43,212 nucleotides of DNA. It comes from JAGKXC01 sp964554385 (GTDB lineage Bacteria; Bacteroidota; Bacteroidia; NS11-12g; UBA955). The notes beneath the pieces were generated by a model, which was given only the letters and a program-made list of their open reading frames with translations, did no database searches and was not told the origin of the DNA. Positions 24,984 through 33,359 of the stretch are shown here, in pieces (the stretch's first letter is position 1; the number at the start of each line of letters is the position of its first letter). The position numbers and the translations under genes are program-made. Location of the stretch: positions 1 through 43,212 of the forward strand of contig CAZKOM010000010.1 in NCBI GenBank assembly GCA_964554385.1, in the 5' to 3' direction.

Positions 24984-25403
24984 TTAGAAGCGTTCGTTTT
25001 CGGCGAAGAAGAAATCGCCTTCGATTTTGGCATTGTCGTCGCTGTCAGAACCGTGGATGGCGTTGGCGTCGATGCTTTTAGCGAAGCGATTGCGGATGGT
25101 ACCGGGTTCAGCTTTTTGCGGATCGGTAGCACCGATTAATTTACGGAAATCTTCTACGGCATTATCTTTTTCCAAGATTGCGGCGTAGATAGGACCGCTA
25201 GTCATAAAACTAACCAAATCGTTAAAGAAAGGACGTTCGCGGTGGATGTCGTAGAAATTACCAGCTTTTTCGGTGCTCAATTGGGTGTATTTCAAGGCTA
25301 TTACCTTAAAACCTGCTTCGATGATTTGATCCAAAATTTTACCGGCATGACCGTTGGCTACGGCATCGGGTTTAATCATTGTGAAAGTACGATTGGTTGT
25401 CAT
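24984..25403 (-). CDS. ndk: Nucleoside diphosphate kinase
   Basis: A 139-residue cytosolic enzyme balancing NTP pools by phosphate transfer through a phospho-histidine. Lys11 in TMIKPDAV and the active-site His117 in NAIHGSDS are present, with the RNRFAKSIDANAIHG-type segment preceding it. Full family length. The ATG at 25401-25403 (MTTNRTF) is the family start; the 18 codons before it in frame overlap the neighbouring gene region. It follows the LKR-like gene by 34 bases and precedes the LOG gene. Confidence 0.97.
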   Translation of the reverse strand: MTTNRTFTMIKPDAVANGHAGKILDQIIEAGFKVIALKYTQLSTEKAGNFYDIHRERPFFNDLVSFMTSGPIYAAILEKDNAVEDFRKLIGATDPQKAEPGTIRNRFAKSIDANAIHGSDSDDNAKIEGDFFFAENERF

Positions 25404-25437
25404 GTGTTTATTAAAATCGCCGCAAATTTCGATAAAA

Positions 25438-26640
25438 TTACAGAGAATCCTGCACATAATCGCTCAAATAGCGGAAATCTGCGGTAAGTTTTCCGTCTTT
25501 GGCGATGGTTGCTTGTTCAATTAGTTTTGAATGGGGTTGAAGTAGAGCGGGTATAATATGTTGCATCAACATTTCACCAAATTCTTCGGATGCGTCTTTG
25601 GGCAGTTCGTTGGGCAGGTTTCCAACAGCCATAATATCGATGCTATTATCGGAATAGGGTATGCATGGTTCTTGGGATTTGCGGTTCCAGCCGATAACGG
25701 GTTCGGCGATGGTAGTGGCATCGAAGGTTATGGGAACGGAACCGTTGATATCACAGGACACATCGGCTATCCCCGTTGGGAAATTTTTACCGGCTGCCGT
25801 ATCCGATTTCTCAAATAACCGGGGTAAATCTTGGGTCCAATAGACACCATTAATCAGTAAATCCGTGCTGGCGGCATAGGGTAGAAACTGAGAATGGTAT
25901 TCGTGATGGTGCGTGTAGAAGTGTTGAGTATCCCATTCTTTAAGCGTAGGATGTACGTATAAATCGGGGCTATTCAATTGAACAAAAACAGGTTCGCTGT
26001 ATTGAATATGTAAAAATTGTTTGGGTGAAATTTCTCGTATTTTCAAGGCTCTCAGCATATCCAATGCGCCCTGGGCTACTCTTCCTCCGCCGGTAATTAC
26101 AATGCGTAAGGGTGGGAGTTTAATGAGCATGGCTTGGGTGAGCATTTCGGCGTAATTGGCACATTGATAGGCGGGTTTTAAATGCCATAAATTGTATTTT
26201 TTACCGTAAACCAATAATCCATTGTAGGCACCCACTACTCCGGCATATCGACCAAAACCTAACACACGCTGACCGCTTTCCCATCGCAACACTTCATAAT
26301 CGATTAAAGTGATATGCTGATGGATTATTTCTTGCAACATTGCCTGATTGTACGGCTGTTTTTTGATGGTATGGGAAAAGAAAAAATATGTTTTTCCCGG
26401 AATTAAATACTGCGAAGGAATTTCTTTGATATTGAAAATAACGTCGCAATGGCTCAATGAATCCACAACCTCTACTCCCACTTCGCGGTATTGCTCATCG
26501 GAGAAGCATCGATTTGGGGATGATTCTACAGAAATCGATAATTGGGGATATCGGCTTTTTAAGGCTACACACTGAATCGGTGTAAATGCTACTCGATTGT
26601 CTGGTGGATTTTTTCGTTCTCGGGAGATGCCAATACGCAT
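25438..26640 (-). CDS. Lysine-ketoglutarate reductase/saccharopine-dehydrogenase-like protein
   Basis: A 400-residue NAD(P)-dependent oxidoreductase of the AlaDH/PNT-Lys1 group. It starts IGISRERKNPPDNRVAFTP, as alanine dehydrogenase and LKR domains do. A Rossmann segment follows (RIVITGGGRVAQGALDML, about 179-196), then GIADVSCDINGSVPITFDAT (about 289-308) and MAVGNLPNELPKDASEEFGE (about 341-360), which are close to the LKR half of animal/plant AASS. The saccharopine-dehydrogenase half is absent. It may act on lysine plus 2-oxoglutarate or in the reverse direction; the substrate is inferred. It is divergent from the SRAP gene across 60 bases. Confidence 0.8.
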   Translation of the reverse strand: MRIGISRERKNPPDNRVAFTPIQCVALKSRYPQLSISVESSPNRCFSDEQYREVGVEVVDSLSHCDVIFNIKEIPSQYLIPGKTYFFFSHTIKKQPYNQAMLQEIIHQHITLIDYEVLRWESGQRVLGFGRYAGVVGAYNGLLVYGKKYNLWHLKPAYQCANYAEMLTQAMLIKLPPLRIVITGGGRVAQGALDMLRALKIREISPKQFLHIQYSEPVFVQLNSPDLYVHPTLKEWDTQHFYTHHHEYHSQFLPYAASTDLLINGVYWTQDLPRLFEKSDTAAGKNFPTGIADVSCDINGSVPITFDATTIAEPVIGWNRKSQEPCIPYSDNSIDIMAVGNLPNELPKDASEEFGEMLMQHIIPALLQPHSKLIEQATIAKDGKLTADFRYLSDYVQDSL

Positions 26641-26662
26641 GGTTCGAAAATCGATATTAGCC

Positions 26663-26696
26663 TTGGAAAAAACAATGATATTTCGCGCTAATTTTG
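26663..26696 (+). promoter_or_regulatory. Bacteroidota-type promoter of the SRAP gene (TTG-N23-TAATTTTG)
   Basis: TTG at 26663-26665, 23-base spacer, TAATTTTG at 26689-26696. The -7 box ends four bases before the ATG, so the predicted start (26700) leaves a leader of about one base. The start is fixed independently by the required Met-Cys. Confidence 0.65.
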
Positions 26697-26700
26697 CTTT

Positions 26701-27453
26701 ATGTGTTTCAGTTACTCAATCAACTTGAGTGCCCAATCGCTGCAAAGCAAATTGAATTTAACGGAGATTCATATGCCAACTCCGGGATTCTTTTTTTCTG
26801 GTTTTATGCATCCTCGATTGCCCGTAATTGTAGGAGAAACCAATGGAAGTTTGCCCAATATAGCTTCAGAACATGGTTGTTTATTGAAGAGTTCTTTAAT
26901 GCAATGGGGTTTACTCCCAAGTTGGTTGAGAGATGTTCAAAAAGCCGAGGAGATGATGGTATATGGACTCAATGCGAGGGCAGAATCCATTAATGAAAAA
27001 CCCATGTTTCGAGATGCTTGGAAGCATCAACCTTGTTTGGTGCCAGCGTCCGGATTTTTTGAATGGAAAACCATCGGCAAGAAAAAGGAACCGTATTACA
27101 TTTATGGAGCAGAATCGGAGTTTATTTTGTTTGCGGGGATTTATTCTTGTTGGATTCATCCGGAAACGGCGGAAGAAATAAAATCCTATAGTATTATCAC
27201 AACCGAGGAAAATCAATTATTGTCAGAAATTCACAACACTAAAAAGCGTATGCCGGTGATAATTGAACCAGAAAAAGCGGAAAGCTATCTTACAGGCTGT
27301 GTTGAATCGCGTGTAAAAATGTTGAAATCTTGCTCGGATGGATATTTGAGAGCTCATCGTGTGTCTCCACTGGCAAGTAATACACGGGTTAACCGTAATG
27401 TTGTCAGTGTTTTGCAACCATTTTCCGAAGATTATTCACAAACACTTTTCTGA
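26701..27453 (+). CDS. SOS-response-associated peptidase (SRAP/YedK/HMCES family)
   Basis: A 250-residue protein that crosslinks to abasic sites in single-stranded DNA through its N-terminal cysteine. Cys2 follows the initiator Met (MCFSYS), as required. Other active-site residues are visible: the Asn-Ala-Arg-Ala-Glu of GLNARAESI (about 86-94), Glu in CLVPASGFFEW (about 111-121), and His in IHNTKKRMPVII (about 178-189). It protects abasic lesions during replication. The family is widespread and often near translesion or SOS genes; here it stands alone, divergent from the LKR-like gene. It overlaps no real gene; the longer frame of the following lipoprotein that enters its 3' end is spurious. 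Confidence 0.94.
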   Translation: MCFSYSINLSAQSLQSKLNLTEIHMPTPGFFFSGFMHPRLPVIVGETNGSLPNIASEHGCLLKSSLMQWGLLPSWLRDVQKAEEMMVYGLNARAESINEKPMFRDAWKHQPCLVPASGFFEWKTIGKKKEPYYIYGAESEFILFAGIYSCWIHPETAEEIKSYSIITTEENQLLSEIHNTKKRMPVIIEPEKAESYLTGCVESRVKMLKSCSDGYLRAHRVSPLASNTRVNRNVVSVLQPFSEDYSQTLF

Positions 27454-27466
27454 GCATTTCTCGTAC

Positions 27467-27474
27467 TATATTTG
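27467..27474 (+). promoter_or_regulatory. -7 box (TATATTTG) of the unknown lipoprotein gene
   Basis: Perfect TAnnTTTG, 7 bases before the ATG at 27482; predicted leader about 4 bases. No TTG at the right distance. Confidence 0.5.
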
Positions 27475-27481
27475 CCGCCCG

Positions 27482-28633
27482 ATGAAACAAGCGCTGTGGA
27501 TGGTAGCCATCGTCCTGGGAATGGCTTCCTGTCAATCCAATCAAAATTCAACTGTTAAGACCGATTCAGCGGCTGCTCCCAAAGCCGTTTCGGTAGAGAA
27601 AGTACCTGTAGATGCAGAGTGGACGGCCTTTGCTCGCTACATTTCTGGTGTTCATGATGACTTGAATACCGAGTTGGAGTCTAACGATGTATGGAAACTC
27701 CATGCTGCAAAAACCCACACCCGCTGGGAAGAGTTAAAAAAGCAATTTGGAGAGGTAATTTCTGGATGGGTTACGGAGAAGAAGTATTTGAATGATAACA
27801 GTCCGAAAACCTTATTTTATCCCTTTGCCGGTGGAGACTTTTATTATGCAAATTTGTTTTACCCCAATCGCGATACCATCATCATGATCGGTTTGGAGCC
27901 TTGTGGTTCGAAATTCGATAAAACGGCTGCCACGGGGAAAGCTTTGGATGAGTATTTAAATAATTTGGATCAGGCGATGTTTTATCCCCATAAATTGGGC
28001 TTTTTCCGCACTTTGAGTATGGATAAAGATTTCAATCGCGGGTATTTAAATGGAACTTTACATACCTTCTTATTTTACCTTACTCGTGAAGGCAATAGCA
28101 TTCATTATGTTGAAAGCTTTGACGTTGATGATAACGGCTTGGCTACCAATGTGGTACCCGTAGGCATGGAGAGAACGAAACATGCTGGTATTAAAATTGG
28201 GTATTCGAAACCGGGTGATAAACAGGTTCGAGAGTTGATTTATATTTCTCAGAATGTGGCTGATGCGGAAATGGCGAAGAAACCTGGATTTCAGAAGTAT
28301 TTCCAGCAGCGTGGTAACATCGTATCGTATTTTAAAGCAGCAAGTTATTTGTTGTACAACGATTACTTCTCAGTAGTTAGAAATGTAGTATTGGGTCAGA
28401 GTAAAGTGATATTACAAGACGACAGTGGAATGCCGATGAAAATGATGCGCGATAACGGTTTCAATGTAGAATTATTGGGTGAATACACTAAAACCATTGG
28501 ATTATTTTCAAATCGTTTTCAGCAAGACATGAAAGACGAATACCAAGCAACCCCTCCGGGTAAGTTGCCTTTTACCATTGGATACAATGCCGAATTTGGA
28601 GAGTGTAATCTCCAATTAGCAACCAAGAAGTAA
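27482..28633 (+). CDS. Unrecognised lipoprotein
   Basis: A 383-residue predicted lipoprotein: signal MKQALWMVAIVLGMASC, lipidated Cys17. I do not recognise the family. After a Ser/Ala/Thr linker the mature protein has an alpha-beta pattern with conserved-looking aromatic strings (KTLFYPFAGGDFYYANLFYP; IIMIGLEPCGSKFD; SYFKAASYLLYNDYFSVVRN) and a C-terminal TIGYNAEFGECNLQL. No TM segment other than the signal. The ATG at 27482 is required for the signal peptide and is just behind a -7 box; the upstream part of the open frame lies inside the SRAP gene. It is followed by a strong terminator, so it is a monocistronic gene. Confidence 0.75.
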   Translation: MKQALWMVAIVLGMASCQSNQNSTVKTDSAAAPKAVSVEKVPVDAEWTAFARYISGVHDDLNTELESNDVWKLHAAKTHTRWEELKKQFGEVISGWVTEKKYLNDNSPKTLFYPFAGGDFYYANLFYPNRDTIIMIGLEPCGSKFDKTAATGKALDEYLNNLDQAMFYPHKLGFFRTLSMDKDFNRGYLNGTLHTFLFYLTREGNSIHYVESFDVDDNGLATNVVPVGMERTKHAGIKIGYSKPGDKQVRELIYISQNVADAEMAKKPGFQKYFQQRGNIVSYFKAASYLLYNDYFSVVRNVVLGQSKVILQDDSGMPMKMMRDNGFNVELLGEYTKTIGLFSNRFQQDMKDEYQATPPGKLPFTIGYNAEFGECNLQLATKK

Positions 28634-28655
28634 TTTGTAGTACATAGATTTTTGG

Positions 28656-28691
28656 GAAGCCGGGAGTAAATTCTCGGCTTCTTGTTTTTTT
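28656..28691 (+). terminator. Intrinsic terminator of the unknown lipoprotein gene
   Basis: GAAGCCGGGA pairs with TCTCGGCTTC over 10 bp (one G-T wobble) around a six-base loop, followed by TTGTTTTTTT. It is 22 bases past the stop codon. The clearest terminator in the window. Confidence 0.85.
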
Positions 28692-28714
28692 GAAGAAAAT
28701 TTCGTATATTATTG
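28682..28714 (+). promoter_or_regulatory. Promoter of prmA (TTG-N22-TATTATTG), overlapping the terminator U-tract
   Basis: TTG at 28682-28684 lies in the terminator T-run, followed by a 22-base spacer and TATTATTG at 28707-28714 (one mismatch). The predicted start is 28718, exactly the A of the ATG. Confidence 0.5.
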
Positions 28715-28717
28715 AAG

Positions 28718-29611
28718 ATGAATATTACGTTGGAATCAGCGGATCAAGAAAAGGCGGGTATGTACCGTATGGTAAAACTATATTGGGAGGAATCCAGTGA
28801 AGAATTGGCAGAAATAGGGGTAGCTTTTTTATCGGAATTGCCGTTTGAATACTTTGAAACAGAACCCAATTGCGTTAAAGCGTATGGAAAGTACGAATGT
28901 ATAGGGGAGGATGTGGAAGCCGAAGTCGAGTCTATTGCGCAGGAACGCGGTTGGCAATTAATTTGGGAGAGTATCGAGAGACAGAATTGGAATGAAGAGT
29001 GGGAAAAACACTATTTTGAACCGTTGACGGAAGCGGGTTTTTATGTAAGGGCACCATTTCATCCGTCCTCCACGGACGATGAAGTTAAGCATACCATCAT
29101 TATTCAGCCGAGAATGAGTTTTGGCACCGGTCATCATGGTACAACTCAATTGATGTTGAAGTACATCTGGCAAAATCGCGATTCGTTAGTGGGTCAGAAA
29201 GTGTTGGATATGGGTACCGGTACAGGTATTTTGGCAATAGCGGCTGCCATGGTGGGTGCCTCCGAAGTATTGGGAATTGAGATTGATGATTGGGTAGTGG
29301 ACAATGCCAACGATAATTTACAGGCAAATAACATGGAGAATGTTACCATGCTTTGTGGAACTGCAGCCAATTTAATGGCAGTATCGGATGGTTATTACGA
29401 TGTTGTTTTGGCCAATATTCATCGGGAGGTTATTTTGGCCGATTTAGCCGAGTATTATCGAGTGTTAAAGCCGGGTGGATGGATGTTGTTAAGTGGTTTG
29501 CAACAGCCCGATGAGTTGCAAGTGGTAAATGCTGCGGAATCCTTGGGCCTTGAAAAGAAAGTGGTAGATTATCGCGGTGAATGGATATGTTTACAATTCG
29601 GTAAATCGTAA
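28718..29611 (+). CDS. prmA: Ribosomal protein L11 methyltransferase PrmA
   Basis: A 298-residue class I SAM-dependent methyltransferase that trimethylates ribosomal protein L11. The N-terminal substrate-recognition domain covers about the first 100 residues. The linker carries PRMSFGTGHHGTTQLML, the catalytic domain has VLDMGTGTGILAIAAAM and GIEIDDWVVDNANDN (SAM-binding motif I and acidic motif II), and NIHREVI is the family's motif IV. The ATG at 28718 is chosen over the TTG at 28712, which lies in the -7 box. MutL starts 46 bases downstream, or overlaps if its upstream ATG is used. Confidence 0.95.
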   Translation: MNITLESADQEKAGMYRMVKLYWEESSEELAEIGVAFLSELPFEYFETEPNCVKAYGKYECIGEDVEAEVESIAQERGWQLIWESIERQNWNEEWEKHYFEPLTEAGFYVRAPFHPSSTDDEVKHTIIIQPRMSFGTGHHGTTQLMLKYIWQNRDSLVGQKVLDMGTGTGILAIAAAMVGASEVLGIEIDDWVVDNANDNLQANNMENVTMLCGTAANLMAVSDGYYDVVLANIHREVILADLAEYYRVLKPGGWMLLSGLQQPDELQVVNAAESLGLEKKVVDYRGEWICLQFGKS

Positions 29612-29657
29612 ACCGATTTACTTTATTGTTACAGATATTTGTAGTAATTCTTATAAG

Positions 29658-31634
29658 GTGAACAGTGTAATTCAGTTGCTTCCGGATGCCGTGGCGAATC
29701 AAATTGCTGCTGGGGAAGTTGTTCAACGACCTGCAAGTGCAATCAAAGAGTTACTCGAGAATAGTTTGGATGCAGGGGCTACGGATATCGTGTTGCTTAT
29801 CCGCGATGGCGGCATTACATCCATCCAAGTGGTAGACAACGGTAGAGGAATGAGTGAATTCGATGCCCGGTTATGTTGGGAACGCCATGCAACTTCCAAG
29901 ATTAGGAAAGCAGAAGATTTATTTTCATTAAAAACCTATGGTTTTCGTGGTGAAGCAATGGCTTCAATTGCAGCGGTTGCACAGGTAGAAATGAAAACAA
30001 GAAGGGAATCGGATGAATATGCTCAATTCATTAGAATTGAAGCCTCGGAGGTATTAGAGCAACGACCAGAGGCAGCGCCCGTTGGCACGAGTATCACGAT
30101 TAAAAATTTATTTTACAATATACCGGCGCGAAGGAATTTTTTGAAGAGTATTCCTGTTGAAACTAAGCATATTGTAGAAGAATTTATGCGACAGGCTATG
30201 GCAAATCCACAGGTTGCTTTTGCTTTTTATAACAATCAACTAGAAGTATACAAATTTCCAATTCAGCCCCTGAAAGACCGATTATTATCGGCCCTGGGTC
30301 GTAAAAAATCGGAGGATTTAATTGCGGTTTCTGAGAATACAGAAATTGTAAAAATTAATGGATTTGTTGGAGCTCCAGAAACCTCAAAGAAAACCCGTGG
30401 CGATCAATATTTTTTTGTTAATGGACGATTTATACGCAGTTCGTATTTTCACCATGCGGTGCAAGGGGCTTACGAAGGTTTGATTGAGGCCGATACGCAT
30501 GCATTATATACGTTGTTTTTGGAGATTGATCCTGCGAAGGTGGATGTGAATGTTCACCCCACCAAAACAGAGGTGAAGTTTGAGGATGAAAAACACCTGT
30601 ATAATTTATTGAAAGCAGCTGTGAGAAAGTCATTGGGTTCCTTTGTAATTCAACCACAATTAGGGTTTGATTCTACAAATACTCATGCAATTCAATCCTG
30701 GAACATCGATTTATCGGCTAATCCCCCTCATTTTGAGACCTTGTTGCGATCAAAACCATCGGACCAATCGGGTTCTCCACTAGGTAATAATACTAGCAGT
30801 ACTTCTGGGATGCCAATGGATAGGAATTTCAATCCGTTTAAAAGTGGAGATTCGCAGCCCTACAGACGGGAATACGGACAAGATTGGCAACGAGTTTTAG
30901 GGTCGATTGAAACCAAAGGAGGACTGGATAATGCAAGTTACGAGAGTGGAGATAGTCGCGCTACAGATGAAAATGCAGTGATTGAATCTTTGGTACTGTC
31001 TTCATCGGGCAACGAAGCTTCCAATTCATCAGAATTATTTACCGAAACTCATGGAAATGAAGTTAAAGGCGGATTTCCTTTAGGTGATTCCTACTGGGTG
31101 ATGCCCATGAATCAGAAGTTGCTTGTTTTTCGGATACAATATTTGCAACAACGTTTATATTTCGAGAAATACCGTGAGACATTATCCATAAAAAAAGGTG
31201 CAAGTCAATCGTTGCTCTTTCCGAGAATGATCGAACTAAGTCCTTCCCATGTGGCATTAGCTTTGGAATTGCAATCTGAATTAAGTGCATTGGGATTTGA
31301 TTTTAGTCATTTTGGAGGTAACTCAATCATAGTAAATGGATTGCCGCCTCAAATGTCGCAAGGAAATGAGCAGAAATTATTGGAGCAGATATTAGATGAT
31401 TACGTACATACTGGAGGTGATGTGAAATTAGAGCGCCATATGAGTATAGCGTTAACAATGGCAAGGTTTGCGGCGGTTCGCACTGCGTTAAGCTTATCGG
31501 AAAAAGAAACTATTTCCCTGGTTCAAGAGTTATTTACTTTACCACATCCCGAGGTTACCTTTGACGGAAAGGTGATATTTGTAGAAATTTCACAAAGTCA
31601 GTTATTCGAAGCATTTAACAAACACAGAAGATAA
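29658..31634 (+). CDS. mutL: DNA mismatch repair protein MutL, C-terminal endonuclease motif replaced
   Basis: A 658-residue mismatch-repair ATPase linking MutS to strand processing. The N-terminal GHKL domain is complete: VANQIAAGEVVQRPASAIKELLENSLDAGA (partly quoted, catalytic Glu in the KELLEN string), DNGRGMS, RHATSKI, GFRGEAMASIA. The C-terminal dimerisation domain is recognisable (YWVMPMNQKLLV..., SLSEKETISLVQELF), but where endonuclease-type MutLs have DQHRAH-like metal-binding residues this one reads RIQYLQ (492-497). The start is GTG at 29658 because VNSVIQLLPDAVANQ matches the usual opening. An ATG at 29577 would add 27 unusual residues and overlap prmA. A long low-complexity linker (about 340-460) is Ser/Asn/Gly-rich. 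Rhomboid 1 follows after 4 bases. Confidence 0.93.
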   Translation: MNSVIQLLPDAVANQIAAGEVVQRPASAIKELLENSLDAGATDIVLLIRDGGITSIQVVDNGRGMSEFDARLCWERHATSKIRKAEDLFSLKTYGFRGEAMASIAAVAQVEMKTRRESDEYAQFIRIEASEVLEQRPEAAPVGTSITIKNLFYNIPARRNFLKSIPVETKHIVEEFMRQAMANPQVAFAFYNNQLEVYKFPIQPLKDRLLSALGRKKSEDLIAVSENTEIVKINGFVGAPETSKKTRGDQYFFVNGRFIRSSYFHHAVQGAYEGLIEADTHALYTLFLEIDPAKVDVNVHPTKTEVKFEDEKHLYNLLKAAVRKSLGSFVIQPQLGFDSTNTHAIQSWNIDLSANPPHFETLLRSKPSDQSGSPLGNNTSSTSGMPMDRNFNPFKSGDSQPYRREYGQDWQRVLGSIETKGGLDNASYESGDSRATDENAVIESLVLSSSGNEASNSSELFTETHGNEVKGGFPLGDSYWVMPMNQKLLVFRIQYLQQRLYFEKYRETLSIKKGASQSLLFPRMIELSPSHVALALELQSELSALGFDFSHFGGNSIIVNGLPPQMSQGNEQKLLEQILDDYVHTGGDVKLERHMSIALTMARFAAVRTALSLSEKETISLVQELFTLPHPEVTFDGKVIFVEISQSQLFEAFNKHRR

Positions 31635-31638
31635 ATCT

Positions 31639-32286
31639 ATGCCATACATTCCGATAGGATTAAAGAATTTATTAATTATCATGGCCTTGATTGGGCTGGC
31701 ACAAGTTGCCCTACCCAGAGTGGGAATTGATAGTTTTTTCATGTATTTGTTTTATCCTGACAGCCCATGGTTTAGGCCTTGGCAGTTAATAACCCATATT
31801 TTTTGTCACGGAAGTATTTCTCATTTTCTTTTCAATGGAATTGCATTATTTTCATTTGGTGCGATTGTAGAAATGCGATTAGGGACTCAACGATTTTTAA
31901 TGTTATTTTTCCTCAGTGCCATAGGTGCTGTTGCATTGCATTTTGGAAATATAGCTTGGCAATTGTATGAACAAGCAGGTACCATTATGCCCAATCATAC
32001 GATTCCTGGAATTTCAGTACCCTATGGACCTATGGTGGGTGCAAGCGGTGCAGTATATGGTGTTATGGTTGCGTTTGCCATGTTATACCCAAACGAATCG
32101 TTGTTGTTTTTGTTTATACCTTATCCCATAAAGGCAAAATATTTAGTTTCTGCAATGATAGGATTAGATTTATTGCTTGCATTGGGTCAGATTGAAGGAG
32201 ACATCGTTGCTCATTATGCCCATTTAGGAGGTGCCCTGGTAGGTTTGCTTTTTACCTTCTTGTGGAAACGAAGATTATTTATTTAA
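31639..32286 (+). CDS. Rhomboid-family intramembrane serine protease 1
   Basis: A 215-residue six-TM rhomboid. The catalytic Ser136 is in MVGASGAVYG and the catalytic His195 in HYAHLGGAL; the L1-loop-side pattern WQLITHIFCHGSISHFLFNGIAL (partly quoted) supplies the His/Asn residues of the oxyanion region (HGSISHFLFN). It cleaves TM substrates within the membrane; substrates unknown. It starts four bases after mutL's stop, so it is translationally linked, and a second rhomboid follows 51 bases on. Confidence 0.92.
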   Translation: MPYIPIGLKNLLIIMALIGLAQVALPRVGIDSFFMYLFYPDSPWFRPWQLITHIFCHGSISHFLFNGIALFSFGAIVEMRLGTQRFLMLFFLSAIGAVALHFGNIAWQLYEQAGTIMPNHTIPGISVPYGPMVGASGAVYGVMVAFAMLYPNESLLFLFIPYPIKAKYLVSAMIGLDLLLALGQIEGDIVAHYAHLGGALVGLLFTFLWKRRLFI

Positions 32287-32337
32287 TGCCATTTTTAGGT
32301 CGAAGCTCAGAACCAAGAATCAAGAAATACAACCTTC

Positions 32338-33306
32338 ATGGACGTTCGAAATTTTAAATTTTGGGATAATCAACGGGGAGCTATTGGTAATTTGGTAGTC
32401 ATTTTCATTGCGGTTTGGTTATTGAGTTTAATACCAATTATTGATCGTTTTTTGCACGTGTATTTTGCTTTTCATCCATTACCCCATGGTATTGTTAAAC
32501 CTTGGGGATTTGTTACCTATATGTTTGTCCATCAAGGATTTTTCCATATGCTTTCCAATGCATTATGGTTGTATTTTATTGGGATTATTTTGCAGGATTT
32601 AGTAGGCGATAAACTCTTATTGAAGCTGTTTTTTTGGGGTGGATTTTTCGGATCTATATTTTTTCAACTGTTTTACACTTTTTGGTTAGGTCCGGAATCT
32701 AGGCTGGCATTTGGAGGTTTGGTTGGTGCCTCTGGCGGGGTATCGGCTGTGGTGATTGGAACGGCTATTTTTTCTCCTTTTTACCGTGTATTTCTTTTCG
32801 GAATTTTTGAAGTTGAGTTGCGTTGGATTGCCATTGCTAAGGTGGTATTAGACATTGCAGGAGCCATGGGAGATGTGAATCAGGGAGGTTTTATTTGTCA
32901 TTTAGGAGGTATTATATTTTCGGTAATTTATGTGTATGGGTACCTCAAAGGAAACATGCCCGGTTGGATGGATGAGATGTTTTTATCCATAGAAAATGTA
33001 TTTGGAAAAGGCAATCGAAAAAGTAAGTCGATTTTAGCTATGTCATCGGCAAGAAATGCTCGAAATTCTGGTAAATCCGGTCAGTCAGATAAGTCATCAT
33101 CCGATTTTTTGCGTACATCAGGTAATTCTAGTTTTGGGAATTCTTCAAGGCATGGGGGAGTGAAAAATACTGAAAAAAGCAATTCAGCCAAGGGATTTAC
33201 AAATGAAGAAGAAGTAAATCAAATATTAGATAAAATCGCTCAGGTTGGGTATCAAAATTTAACCGATAAGGAGCGAGAGGTGCTTTTCAAAGCCAGCAAG
33301 GAATAG
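32338..33306 (+). CDS. Rhomboid-family intramembrane serine protease 2 with C-terminal tail
   Basis: A 322-residue rhomboid: catalytic Ser132 in LVGASGGVSAV and His188 in FICHLGG; the HQGFFHMLSNALWLYFIG segment matches the oxyanion loop/TM2 pattern. After the last TM (about 200) comes a Ser/Asn/Lys-rich linker (about 228-285), then a short domain, EEVNQILDKIAQVGYQNLTDKEREVL, that is common on Bacteroidota rhomboids and probably regulates or recruits. The tandem arrangement with rhomboid 1 is a recurring Bacteroidota layout as far as I recall. No terminator separates them. Confidence 0.92.
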   Translation: MDVRNFKFWDNQRGAIGNLVVIFIAVWLLSLIPIIDRFLHVYFAFHPLPHGIVKPWGFVTYMFVHQGFFHMLSNALWLYFIGIILQDLVGDKLLLKLFFWGGFFGSIFFQLFYTFWLGPESRLAFGGLVGASGGVSAVVIGTAIFSPFYRVFLFGIFEVELRWIAIAKVVLDIAGAMGDVNQGGFICHLGGIIFSVIYVYGYLKGNMPGWMDEMFLSIENVFGKGNRKSKSILAMSSARNARNSGKSGQSDKSSSDFLRTSGNSSFGNSSRHGGVKNTEKSNSAKGFTNEEEVNQILDKIAQVGYQNLTDKEREVLFKASKE

Positions 33307-33324
33307 TAGAATTTCTGACGGGAA

Positions 33325-33355
33325 TTGATTCTTTTAGAAAAAAAATACATCTTTG
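33325..33355 (+). promoter_or_regulatory. Promoter of the EEP gene (TTG-N20-CATCTTTG)
   Basis: TTG at 33325-33327, 20-base spacer, CATCTTTG at 33348-33355 (first T changed to C). Predicted start 33359, one base before the ATG. Confidence 0.5.
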
Positions 33356-33359
33356 AATT

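Noticed and set aside
27359..27481. Longer N-terminus for the lipoprotein at 27482
   Set aside because: It overlaps SRAP coding sequence; a lipoprotein signal and -7 box fix the start at 27482.
27482..28633. CpeT/CpcT-like chromophore lyase family
   Set aside because: Superficial length and aromatic content, but no recognisable CpeT motif; left as unrecognised.
29577..29657. ATG start at 29577 for MutL
   Set aside because: It overlaps prmA and adds 27 residues absent from typical MutL starts; GTG at 29658 opens the conserved part.
33307..33324. Terminator after rhomboid 2
   Set aside because: A five-base AGAAT/ATTCT pair only; not convincing, and its T-run is part of the next promoter's spacer.
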